NCBI RefSeq assembly: GCF_019970045.1
Contig: NZ_JAHXYI010000002.1
Span: forward strand, 62,001 to 126,000
Direction of reading: 5' to 3'
Source of the DNA: Chryseobacterium sp. GVT01B
GTDB taxonomy: Bacteria; Bacteroidota; Bacteroidia; Flavobacteriales; Weeksellaceae
Length of the DNA: 64,000 bases
Shown: one piece after another, positions 53,623 through 61,609 of the stretch
Position numbering within the stretch: position 1 is the stretch's first letter
Layout: each line of letters opens with the position of its first letter
Notes under the pieces: model-generated
The model's database searches: none
Seen by the model: only the letters and a program-made list of their open reading frames with translations
What the model was told of the DNA's origin: nothing
Program-made: the position numbers and the translations under genes

Positions 53623-54444
53623 ATGAGCACATTAACATTAAAAGACGGAACAGAAATTTTTTACAAAGATCAGGGAGAAGGACCAGTACTGATGTTTCAC
53701 CACGGATGGCCTTTATCATCTGATGACTGGGATGCGCAGGTAATCTTTTTCTTACAGAAAGGATACAGAGTCATTGCCCACGACAGAAGAGGACACGGAC
53801 GCTCCAGCCAGAATATTTACAATCATACCATTGAACAATATGCTTCTGATGCAGCCGAACTGGTAGAATTTCTTGATCTGAAAGACGTAGTTCACATCGG
53901 ACACTCAACAGGTGGTGGTGAAGTAATCCGCTATGTGAACAAATATTCTAACGGAAGAGCTAAAAAAGCAGTTCTGATCAGCGCCATTCCACCGGTAATG
54001 GTAAAAAGTGAAAGCAATCCTGATGGGGTTCCGATTGAAGTTTTTGACAATATCAGAGACCAGACCCTCAACAACAGAAATCAGTTTTATATTGATTTGA
54101 CATTTCCTTTCTACGGTTACAACAGAGAAGGAGCCAACATCAAGGAAGGTATTCAGAGAAACTGGTGGAGACAAGGAATGATGGGCGGTATCGTAGCACA
54201 TTATGACGGTATAAAAGCTTTTTCTGAAACAGATTTAACTGAAGATCTGAAAGCCGTTGACATTCCTGTTTTGGTGATGCATGGTGAGGATGATCAAATT
54301 GTTCCTATTGCAAATGCAGCATTAAAATCAATTAAATTATTAAAGAACGGAAAACTGATTACCTATCCCGGTTTCCCCCACGGAATGCCTACCACAGAGC
54401 ACGAAACAATTAACAAAGATATCCTGGAGTTTATCAGATCTTAA
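53623..54444 (+). CDS. Alpha/beta hydrolase, non-heme chloroperoxidase-like
   Basis: 273 residues, soluble. FHHGWPLSSDDWDAQ, HDRRGHGRS, the nucleophile elbow GHSTGGGEV, the acid in MHGEDDQIVP and His in GFPHGMP are those of bacterial cofactor-free haloperoxidase/esterases. It can act as esterase or perhydrolase, producing peracids. A 53-bp gap separates it from the DsbA-like gene; no separate promoter was seen, so it may be the last gene of the bicupin operon. A terminator follows. Confidence 0.92.
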   Translation: MSTLTLKDGTEIFYKDQGEGPVLMFHHGWPLSSDDWDAQVIFFLQKGYRVIAHDRRGHGRSSQNIYNHTIEQYASDAAELVEFLDLKDVVHIGHSTGGGEVIRYVNKYSNGRAKKAVLISAIPPVMVKSESNPDGVPIEVFDNIRDQTLNNRNQFYIDLTFPFYGYNREGANIKEGIQRNWWRQGMMGGIVAHYDGIKAFSETDLTEDLKAVDIPVLVMHGEDDQIVPIANAALKSIKLLKNGKLITYPGFPHGMPTTEHETINKDILEFIRS

Positions 54445-54469
54445 CCTGATCTTCTCTTACTTCTATACT

Positions 54470-54501
54470 AAGATGAGCCTTTTATAAGACTCATCTTTTT
54501 T
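54470..54501 (+). terminator. Intrinsic terminator of the stress operon
   Basis: Perfect 8-bp stem AAGATGAG/CTCATCTT with a 12-nt loop, followed by a T run, 25 bp after the hydrolase stop. Confidence 0.85.
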
Positions 54502-54571
54502 ATTATTTTCAGAAAAACATGATATTTTCATTCCGAAACCCCAGCATATCAATAATATACAGAGCACAAAA

Positions 54572-55369
54572 TCAGTTTTGTAAGTAATCTTTAATCGTTT
54601 TCAATACTCCAAAACTGTCATTAGTAGAAGCTTCAAAATTAGCTGCCTGCTTCACATTCGGGTGAGCATTTTCCATAGCATAGGAATATTTTGCATTCTT
54701 CAGCATTTCTATATCATTCATATAATCCCCGAAAGCCATTGTATTTTCAGGAGAAATCCCAAGTGACTTCTGAAGTATTTTCAGAGCGTTTCCCTTATTG
54801 ATATCTTTATTCATGACATCCAGCCAATGCGCTCCGGAAACAACAACTTCAAGTCCCTGATCTTCAAATTTTTTAAGGGCAGGATAAAGATGCTTTTCGG
54901 AACCATCCGGATGATAAACTGCAATTTTAAAGGCGGTATCATCAATTTTTTCCGTCAGATCATCTTTCTTCATGTTTTTGGTATAGTACTTTGAGAAAAA
55001 ATCTACGAACTGCTGATCGTCGGTTTCATAATAAGCATATTTCTTAGCGGATAATACAGCTTTAGCACCCGGTATTTCACGAACTGTCTTGATGATCTCA
55101 ACAATATGTTTATACTCCAGGGTATCAGCAAAAAGTTCCTGATCTTTATAGATTATATAACCTCCGTTTTCAGCAATAAAACCGATCTCGCTCTCTATAT
55201 CTCCGAAATAATGGGTTATCCCGGGCATCTGCCTTCCGCTTGCCGGTACAAATAAAATGTTTCTTTTTTTCAGTTCCTTATAAACATCCGAAAACTCAGG
55301 GCTCATTTCATGGCTGGAATTAAGAAAAGTCCCATCCATGTCCGTAACAATCAATTTAATATGCTCCAT
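54572..55369 (-). CDS. HAD-superfamily Cof-type hydrolase
   Basis: 265 residues. Motif I is VTDMDGTFLNSSHEM (nucleophile Asp and acid/base Asp), motif II the Ser/Thr of FVPASGRQM, motif III the Lys near INKGNALKIL and motif IV AFGDYMNDIEML. A C2-type cap lies in the middle. Cof-type enzymes dephosphorylate sugar phosphates, FMN or PLP; substrate unknown. Single gene on the minus strand, its promoter facing the moa operon. Confidence 0.92.
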   Translation of the reverse strand: MEHIKLIVTDMDGTFLNSSHEMSPEFSDVYKELKKRNILFVPASGRQMPGITHYFGDIESEIGFIAENGGYIIYKDQELFADTLEYKHIVEIIKTVREIPGAKAVLSAKKYAYYETDDQQFVDFFSKYYTKNMKKDDLTEKIDDTAFKIAVYHPDGSEKHLYPALKKFEDQGLEVVVSGAHWLDVMNKDINKGNALKILQKSLGISPENTMAFGDYMNDIEMLKNAKYSYAMENAHPNVKQAANFEASTNDSFGVLKTIKDYLQN

Positions 55370-55431
55370 AATTTTTAGTGGGAAAAGCTACATTCTGAAT
55401 GAATCAGAATTACAATTGGTTTATTCTTTTT

Positions 55432-55439
55432 CAAAGATA
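55432..55439 (-). promoter_or_regulatory. -7 promoter element of the HAD hydrolase gene
   Basis: On the minus strand TATCTTTG, a perfect match to TAnnTTTG. The rest of the 313-bp divergent gap (55370-55682) holds the moaA promoter and no gene. Confidence 0.55.
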
Positions 55440-55651
55440 CCGATTTTATTATTTTTTCTTGCAATGAATATTTCTTAATATTTTATTTTGCCCTAACTTT
55501 TTAATACCTTGAATTTTTCTTTTGCTATGTTCCCTATTCAGTAAAAACAATTATAATAGTCATTAGTGACAGCCCATATCCAAATTTGAAAAAGTAAATT
55601 ATTATTTAGGCAATAAGTATAAAATTGATCATTACCACAAAAAACATTCAG

Positions 55652-55659
55652 TATATTTG
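55652..55659 (+). promoter_or_regulatory. -7 promoter element of the molybdenum-cofactor operon
   Basis: TATATTTG, perfect, 23 bp before the moaA ATG. A TTG at 55625-55627 is slightly far (24 bp) to be a good -33. No Moco riboswitch-like structure was recognised in the short leader. Confidence 0.6.
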
Positions 55660-55682
55660 TAATAGGACTCATCGTATTTAAA

Positions 55683-56669
55683 ATGTTGACAGATAAATTT
55701 GGAAGGAATATTAATTATCTCAGGCTTGCAATTGTAGACCGTTGTAATCTCCGATGTACATACTGCATGCCGGAAAATGGTCTTACCTGGATCAAGCAAA
55801 AGGAATTAATGACTGATGAAGAAATGCTCAGAATCTGTTCTGTATTTACAAAAATGGGAGTAGATAAAATCCGGATCACCGGCGGAGAACCCTTTGTAAG
55901 AAAAAACAGCATTGAACTTATCCGGGAAATATCACAATTAGACGGCCTGACTGATCTCAGTTTAACAACCAATGGCCTTCTTACCGAGCCCTATATTCCG
56001 GAACTTAAAAAATTTGGGATAAAATCTGTTAATCTAAGTCTTGATACCCTTGATAAAGACCGATTTTTCAAAATTACCAGAAGAAACAGCTTTGATAAGG
56101 TCATGAAAACGTTAGAAGCTCTTCTTCAGCATCATATCAAAGTAAAAATCAATACGGTGGTGATGGAAAATGAAAATATTGAGGATATTATTCCTTTGGT
56201 GGAACTTACGAAAGATCTTCCCGTTGATGTGCGTTTTATTGAAGAAATGCCTTTCAATGGTGGTGATACAGATATTTCTCTGAAATGGAATTTCTCACAG
56301 ATTTACAACTATATAAAAGAATATTCCCCTGAAATACAAAAGATTCAAGATCCTAAACATTCAACGGCATATAATTATAAGATTCCCGGCTTTACTGGAA
56401 ATATAGGAATTATTGCAGCGTATACACGTTCATTTTGCGGAGATTGCAACAGAATAAGAATCACACCTTCCGGTATTCTCAGAACCTGCCTTTATGAAGG
56501 TACCGGTGTAAATCTCAAAGATGAGATCCGGATGGGAAAAACAGATGAAGAGCTTAAAGATATCATAATCAACAGCATAAAAAACAAACCAAAGGACGGA
56601 TGGGAAGCTCAAAAAGAGAGTCTTACCGCATCACAAATTCATCAGTCTATGGCAACAATCGGAGGATAA
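55683..56669 (+). CDS. moaA: GTP 3',8-cyclase (MoaA)
   Basis: 328 residues, radical SAM. The N-terminal cluster motif is CNLRCTYC, then RITGGEPFVRK for SAM and LTTNGLL. The C-terminal second cluster has CGDCNRIRITPSGILRTCLY (in parts). The protein ends in the double glycine that is needed to activate the reaction. It makes 3',8-cyclo-H2-GTP, the first step of molybdopterin synthesis. First gene of a five-gene operon. Confidence 0.97.
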   Translation: MLTDKFGRNINYLRLAIVDRCNLRCTYCMPENGLTWIKQKELMTDEEMLRICSVFTKMGVDKIRITGGEPFVRKNSIELIREISQLDGLTDLSLTTNGLLTEPYIPELKKFGIKSVNLSLDTLDKDRFFKITRRNSFDKVMKTLEALLQHHIKVKINTVVMENENIEDIIPLVELTKDLPVDVRFIEEMPFNGGDTDISLKWNFSQIYNYIKEYSPEIQKIQDPKHSTAYNYKIPGFTGNIGIIAAYTRSFCGDCNRIRITPSGILRTCLYEGTGVNLKDEIRMGKTDEELKDIIINSIKNKPKDGWEAQKESLTASQIHQSMATIGG

Positions 56670-56671
56670 TT

Positions 56672-57871
56672 ATGGAAATGATCAGTGTACAACAGGCAGA
56701 AGAAATTATACTTTCTCAAATCAAAAACTTTGGAACCGAAGAGATTTTCTATGAAAATGCTTTAGGAAGGATTTTAGCTGAAAGTATTACAGCAGATTCC
56801 GATTTGCCACCCTTTGACAGATCTACGGTAGATGGAATTGCAATACATTTTAAATCATATAAAAATGGAATTCACACCTATAAAATAAAAGCTGTACAAG
56901 CCGCCGGAGAACTTCCTGTTTTTATTGATACTGAATACGAATGCATTGAAATCATGACCGGAGCCGCATTGGATTCTTCTGTAGATACCGTGATTCGTTA
57001 TGAAGATATTTCGATTAATAATAATCTGGCGGGCTTTACGATTCCGATAAAAAAGGGACAGAATATCCATCTGAAGGGAAAGGACAAAAAAGCAGGAGAA
57101 ATATTGGTAAAAGCCAGTCAGGTCATCACCCCCTCCATTCTCGGGATTGCTGCATCAGTCGGAAAAACATTGTTAACCGTAAAAAAACTTCCTAAGGTTG
57201 CTATTATTTCCACCGGAGACGAAATGATATCCCCTGAAGACCAGCCTACTCCATTTCAGCTAAGACGTTCTAATGGAATCACTATAAAATCCGTTTTGGA
57301 AAAATATAAAATCAGCGCAGATCTGCTGCATTTGAGTGACGATTTTCAATTAATAAAAAACGAGCTTTCACGATGTATCGAAACATATGACATCTTGCTG
57401 ATGAGCGGCGGAGTGTCTATGGGAAAATTCGATTATCTGCCTAAAGCCTGTGAAGAAGCGGGAATAGAAAAACTTTTCCACAAAATAAAACAAAGGCCTG
57501 GAAAACCTTTTTGGTTTGGAAAAAGCCAGAATGGAAAACTGGTTTTTGCCTTTCCCGGGAATCCTGTTTCCGTATTGATGTGTCTTCACCGATATTTTAT
57601 TCCCTGGCTGGAAAGATCTTTAGAGATTCCGGAAACTGCCCAATATGCGGTTTTGCAGAATGACCTTGATTTCTCTTTTCCATTACAGTATTTTGCTCAG
57701 GTAAAACTCAGTGTTAACTCATCGGGGCAGGTCATTGCAGAATCTGTCAATACCAATGGTTCCGGAGATTTTTCCCATCTTGCGGAAACCGATGCATTCA
57801 TAGAACTTCCTCTGGAAAAAACGGAATTCAGAAAGGGTGAAGTCTACAAAGTCTGGAAATATAATTTTTAA
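56672..57871 (+). CDS. moeA: Molybdopterin molybdenumtransferase
   Basis: 399 residues from the ATG at 56672, two bases after the moaA stop; an in-frame start inside moaA is rejected. MoeA motifs: PPFDRSTVDGIA, the domain with EIMTGAALD, IISTGDEMISPED, LRRSNG, MSGGVSMGKFDYL and AFPGNPVSVL. It inserts molybdate into adenylated molybdopterin. Catalytic Asp residues in the STGDE and GGVS regions are present. Confidence 0.96.
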   Translation: MEMISVQQAEEIILSQIKNFGTEEIFYENALGRILAESITADSDLPPFDRSTVDGIAIHFKSYKNGIHTYKIKAVQAAGELPVFIDTEYECIEIMTGAALDSSVDTVIRYEDISINNNLAGFTIPIKKGQNIHLKGKDKKAGEILVKASQVITPSILGIAASVGKTLLTVKKLPKVAIISTGDEMISPEDQPTPFQLRRSNGITIKSVLEKYKISADLLHLSDDFQLIKNELSRCIETYDILLMSGGVSMGKFDYLPKACEEAGIEKLFHKIKQRPGKPFWFGKSQNGKLVFAFPGNPVSVLMCLHRYFIPWLERSLEIPETAQYAVLQNDLDFSFPLQYFAQVKLSVNSSGQVIAESVNTNGSGDFSHLAETDAFIELPLEKTEFRKGEVYKVWKYNF

Positions 57872-57879
57872 TCTAACAC

Positions 57880-58356
57880 ATGACAAATTTTTCACATCTT
57901 AATAAAAAGGAACAACCGGGCATGGTAAATGTCGGGCAGAAAAAAATTACGCACCGAAAAGCAGTAGCTAAAGCGGTGGTAATACTTCCTGAAAATATTT
58001 TGGCTGCACTTCAACAGGAAGATTTCAAAACAAAAAAAGGCTCGGTGTTTCAGACCGCTATTATTGCCGGAATAATGGCCGCTAAAAAAACAGGCGAACT
58101 AATCCCACTCTGCCATCCGATTGGTATGGATAACTGTGAGGTAGAGATTGATATCAATACTGAAAACGAAATTGAAATCTATTGCACTGCTGAGATTGAA
58201 GCTAAAACAGGTATCGAAATGGAAGCTCTTACAGGAGCATCTGTTGCCGCCCTTACCATTTATGATATGTGCAAAGCGATGAGCCATGATATTGTAATCA
58301 AAGAGATAAAACTAATCGAAAAATCAGGTGGAAAAAATGACTTCAAAAGAGACTGA
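57880..58356 (+). CDS. moaC: Cyclic pyranopterin monophosphate synthase (MoaC)
   Basis: 158 residues, full length. MVNVGQKKITHRKAVA, LIPLCHPIGMDNCEV and GIEMEALTGASVAALTIYDMCKA (in parts) are diagnostic, with the catalytic Lys and Asp near the C-terminus (MCKAMSHD and IEKSGGK). It converts the MoaA product to cPMP. It lies 8 bp after moeA and its last 20 bases overlap mobA. Confidence 0.97.
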   Translation: MTNFSHLNKKEQPGMVNVGQKKITHRKAVAKAVVILPENILAALQQEDFKTKKGSVFQTAIIAGIMAAKKTGELIPLCHPIGMDNCEVEIDINTENEIEIYCTAEIEAKTGIEMEALTGASVAALTIYDMCKAMSHDIVIKEIKLIEKSGGKNDFKRD

Positions 58357-58942
58357 TTTTCCCCAGTTAAACGGACTGGTACTTGCAGGGGGAAAAAGCC
58401 TGCGAATGGGAAATCCTAAAGATAAAATCAATTGGCACGGGAAAGAACAGCGGTATTATGCAGCTGATCTTTTAGCTCCGTTTTGTGAGAATGTTTTTAT
58501 TTCCTGCAGACAGGACCAATTGGAACATTTCGATACGGATTATAACGCCCTTACCGATACTTTTTTAAATATGGGCCCTTTCGGTGGAATACTTTCTGCC
58601 TTGCGTACCCAAAGAGATAAAGCATGGCTGGTGGTAGCTTGTGATCTTCCCCTGCTGGATAAAAATTCATTAGAATTTCTGATCCGGTCCAGAGATATTG
58701 AAAAGGCCGCCACAACTTACGAAAGTCCTTTTGACGGTTTGCCCGAACCTTTGATCACCATCTGGGAACCTAAAAGCTATCCATTACTCCTGAATTTTTT
58801 AGGCTTAGGAAATACCTGTCCCAGAAAAGTTCTGATGAATAGTGATACATTAATCCTGAAACCCAATAATCCTGATGCTTTGATGAATGTAAATACACCG
58901 GAAGAAATGACAAAAGCAAAGGAAATTCTAAAGAAATCATAA
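58337..58942 (+). CDS. mobA: Molybdenum cofactor guanylyltransferase (MobA-like)
   Basis: 201 residues from the ATG at 58337; a GTG at 58328 is an alternative. Nucleotidyltransferase motifs: LVLAGGKSLRMGNPKDKI, GPFGGILSAL and VVACDLPLLD with the metal-binding Asp. It attaches GMP (or a related nucleotide) to molybdopterin for bis-MGD enzymes such as the one at 61610. It overlaps moaC by 20 bp, so translational coupling is likely. Confidence 0.92.
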   Translation: MTSKETDFPQLNGLVLAGGKSLRMGNPKDKINWHGKEQRYYAADLLAPFCENVFISCRQDQLEHFDTDYNALTDTFLNMGPFGGILSALRTQRDKAWLVVACDLPLLDKNSLEFLIRSRDIEKAATTYESPFDGLPEPLITIWEPKSYPLLLNFLGLGNTCPRKVLMNSDTLILKPNNPDALMNVNTPEEMTKAKEILKKS

Positions 58943-58946
58943 AAAC

Positions 58947-59993
58947 ATGCCTATGAACGATCCTTTTGAACGCTATCACTGCCAGATCTCTTTACCTGGA
59001 TTTGGTATTTCTTCCCAGGAATTGCTTCATCATGCTAAAATTCTGATTGTGGGCATGGGAGGTCTTGGCTGTCCTACGGCACAATATCTCGTTTCTTCAG
59101 GAATAGGTACGATTGCTCTTGCGGATGATGATCTTGTCTCGGAAAGCAACCTGCACCGCCAGATTCTATATACTCCCCAGGATATCGGAACGTATAAAGT
59201 AGATGCTGCGGCAAAAAAACTACAACAGCAAAACCCAGCCGTTTCCATAATTCCTTATCGTTTGAAAGTAGCTTCCTCCAATGTTATGGATTTGATTTCT
59301 GAATTCGATCTGATTGTGGAAGGAACAGATAATTTTGAAACGAAATGTCTGTTGAATGACGCCTGCGTTCTGGCTGGAAAACCTTTAGTTTATGGTGCTA
59401 TTTACCAATATGAAGGCCAGGTAAGCATCTGGAATGTCTTACAGGAAGATGGCACCTACTCCCCCAATTACCGTGATGTTTTTCCTGATGCTGAAGAATC
59501 TCAGGTTCCCAACTGCAGAGAAGGCGGTGTACTTCCTACGTTAGCAGGCATTATTGGATGTATGCAGGCCAATGAAGTTATAAAATATTTTACCCAGCCA
59601 CAGGATGTATTAGCCGGAAAATTATGGCTGATGAATGTTCTGAACGGCAAAACCCAGGTTATTAAATTAAGAAAAACATCTGCACAAATTACATCTTTGC
59701 CCCAGACTGTTCAGGTTATTACGTTTGAACAGCTGATGCAGGAGAAAAATCATTTTGAAATTATAGATGTACGTTCTGTAGAAGAACATCAACATTTCAA
59801 TATCGGCGGAACCAATATTCCTGTGGAAGAACTACAACACCATGTACATTCCTTTTCCGGTTTGTCAAAACCTCTTTTGGTGTATTGTCAATCCGGGAAG
59901 CGTAGTGCACAAGCTGTAAAAAAGATAAAAAAGGCTTTCCCTGACAAAGAAGTGTTTTCATTAAAAGGCGGTATTAATACCATACAGCCTTAG
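58947..59993 (+). CDS. MoeB/ThiF-like adenylyltransferase with C-terminal rhodanese
   Basis: 348 residues. The E1-like domain (1-~240) has the nucleotide loop GMGGLGCPTAQYLVSSG, ADDDLVSESNLHRQIL, VEGTDNFETK and NCREGGVLPTLAGIIG with the catalytic-type Cys. The two CxxC zinc motifs usual in MoeB are missing: the first position reads SPNYRDVFP. The rhodanese domain (~255-348) has IIDVRSVEEHQHFNIGGT and the active Cys in VYCQSGKRS. It could adenylate MoaD and supply its sulfur, but moaD is not in the window, so a ThiS- or other carrier role is also open. Confidence 0.88.
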   Translation: MPMNDPFERYHCQISLPGFGISSQELLHHAKILIVGMGGLGCPTAQYLVSSGIGTIALADDDLVSESNLHRQILYTPQDIGTYKVDAAAKKLQQQNPAVSIIPYRLKVASSNVMDLISEFDLIVEGTDNFETKCLLNDACVLAGKPLVYGAIYQYEGQVSIWNVLQEDGTYSPNYRDVFPDAEESQVPNCREGGVLPTLAGIIGCMQANEVIKYFTQPQDVLAGKLWLMNVLNGKTQVIKLRKTSAQITSLPQTVQVITFEQLMQEKNHFEIIDVRSVEEHQHFNIGGTNIPVEELQHHVHSFSGLSKPLLVYCQSGKRSAQAVKKIKKAFPDKEVFSLKGGINTIQP

Positions 59994-60040
59994 GATTACA
60001 GACTCAATTTCCGTGAGTTCAGATTCTTTACATTTATCTT

Positions 60041-60586
60041 TTAATCAAATAAACTTTCATCGGAATAAAAAACCTTTCCATCATATACTCTTGCTGGTGA
60101 GGTATAAGGATGTTCTTCTATTTTTCCGACATTCATAATATGCTCTACTTTCCAGCCTCTTGCTTTAAGATAATCAGAAACCATAGATCTGTGGCAACTC
60201 CACCATACCGCCTCAGAGCACATAAAAGCTGTTGTCTTTTCCCTGGCAATGTGTTCCAGCTTTTCAACCGCGGTTACAAATTCTGAGGTTTGCATATAAT
60301 CAGCATATCCCCGGAAAGATTCATTCCGCCATCGGCTGTTTACTGAACCGGGCTGTACCTTTCTCCTGCCTCCCAATTCTTCAAGATGGACATATTCAAT
60401 ATTATTTTCAGGGAGTATCTTTTCCAGATTTTCTTTATTGAACCACGGATATTTTTTTGATCCTGGAAATGTCCGGATATCTGCTAAAAATTTAACGTTA
60501 AACGAATTAAGCATTTCAATGAAATCATCCAATGAATGAACAGAATGTCCGATTGTATAAATCACTTTTTTTTCTGAAACCTTCAT
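60041..60586 (-). CDS. DUF488 family protein
   Basis: 181 residues from the ATG at 60586; a TTG at 60610 overlapping the bestrophin gene is an alternative. DUF488 signatures: IYTIGHSVHSLDDFIEML, FLADIRTFPGSKKYPWFN, YVHLEELGGRRK, FMCSEAVWWSCHRSMVSDYL (in parts) and a conserved C and H pair near the C-terminus. The function of the family is not established. It is the last gene of the minus-strand group. Confidence 0.9.
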   Translation of the reverse strand: MKVSEKKVIYTIGHSVHSLDDFIEMLNSFNVKFLADIRTFPGSKKYPWFNKENLEKILPENNIEYVHLEELGGRRKVQPGSVNSRWRNESFRGYADYMQTSEFVTAVEKLEHIAREKTTAFMCSEAVWWSCHRSMVSDYLKARGWKVEHIMNVGKIEEHPYTSPARVYDGKVFYSDESLFD

Positions 60587-60606
60587 ACAATTACCTTTTA
60601 GCCCTG

Positions 60607-61524
60607 TCAATCAATAATATTCTGAGTTATTTTTTGAGAAGCAGCAATCTGTTCTCCTGCCATCTCATGAATCGTTTCATCAATCATTATGCACATACTA
60701 TTAAGAGCCAAATCATTGGCATCTGTTCCAAAAGGCTCTTCAATCTCATCCGCTATTGCTTCAAACGCAACAAAGGTATAAGCCACAAATACCACAATAA
60801 GCGGTGTAAACCATCCTAATGAATCTACCAGTCCAAACGGCAGCAAGAAACAATAGATATACACCGTCCGATGCAGCAAAACCCTGTAGCTATAAGGAAT
60901 TGGCGTTGAAATAATTCTTTCACATCCTCCCAAAATATCAGAAAGCTTATCAAAATTTTCATCAAAACGTGCCTGCTGAATAGAATCCAGACCGCCTTCC
61001 TCTTTTGCTTTCTGAACCCATTCTGCAAGCAATCTCATAATAACTGCCGGTTTATATTTGGATACTGCTACAATTTTCAGTTCGTCTTCATTAAGCCTTA
61101 CCTGTAAATCTTCATAAGCATCTGTTCCTCTCAGCTGATGTTTCAGCGCAAAGACAAAAGCACTAAGTAACTGAACAAAATGATGAACTGAAACCTGATT
61201 ATGGTCTAGATTTTTCAAGGTGAGTGCCTGGCGGGTCAATGCGCGGGCCGTGTTCAATAAAGCTCCCCATAACTTACGTCCTTCCCAGAACCGGTCATAG
61301 CTGGCATTGTTTCTGAATCCGAGAAATAAGGCCAATACAAAACCGAAAAGCGTAAGGGGTGCAGGATTTAACGGAACCTTAAATGAAAGAATCGTTCCAT
61401 GGAAATAGGTCACCAATAAAGAAAGCATTAAAAGCAATCCCAAACGGGGAAGCAATGCAGGCAAAACAGAACCGTGCCATACAAAAAGCATTCTGAACCA
61501 GTGTTCCTTTTTTCTTATGATCAT
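60607..61524 (-). CDS. Bestrophin-family ion channel (YneE-like)
   Basis: 305 residues. Typical bacterial bestrophin features: an N-terminal helix and LFGFVLALFLGFRNNASYDRFWEGRKLWG (in parts), then IPYSYRVLLHRTVYIYCFLLPFG and a cytoplasmic domain ending with GTDANDLALNSMC. It would form a pentameric anion or cation channel in the inner membrane. It lies between the DUF488 gene (the alternative TTG of which overlaps it) and the molybdoenzyme gene. Confidence 0.93.
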   Translation of the reverse strand: MIIRKKEHWFRMLFVWHGSVLPALLPRLGLLLMLSLLVTYFHGTILSFKVPLNPAPLTLFGFVLALFLGFRNNASYDRFWEGRKLWGALLNTARALTRQALTLKNLDHNQVSVHHFVQLLSAFVFALKHQLRGTDAYEDLQVRLNEDELKIVAVSKYKPAVIMRLLAEWVQKAKEEGGLDSIQQARFDENFDKLSDILGGCERIISTPIPYSYRVLLHRTVYIYCFLLPFGLVDSLGWFTPLIVVFVAYTFVAFEAIADEIEEPFGTDANDLALNSMCIMIDETIHEMAGEQIAASQKITQNIID

Positions 61525-61609
61525 TGTTAAACTCTAAAATATTATGTTGCATCTCTGCATCAAAATCTAATTGTAGAAAATATTTTCTTCATGATTATAA
61601 TTTGTTGCA

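Noticed and set aside
55559..55682. Possible molybdenum-cofactor riboswitch before moaA
   Set aside because: The predicted leader is under 20 nt after the -7 element, too short for that structure.
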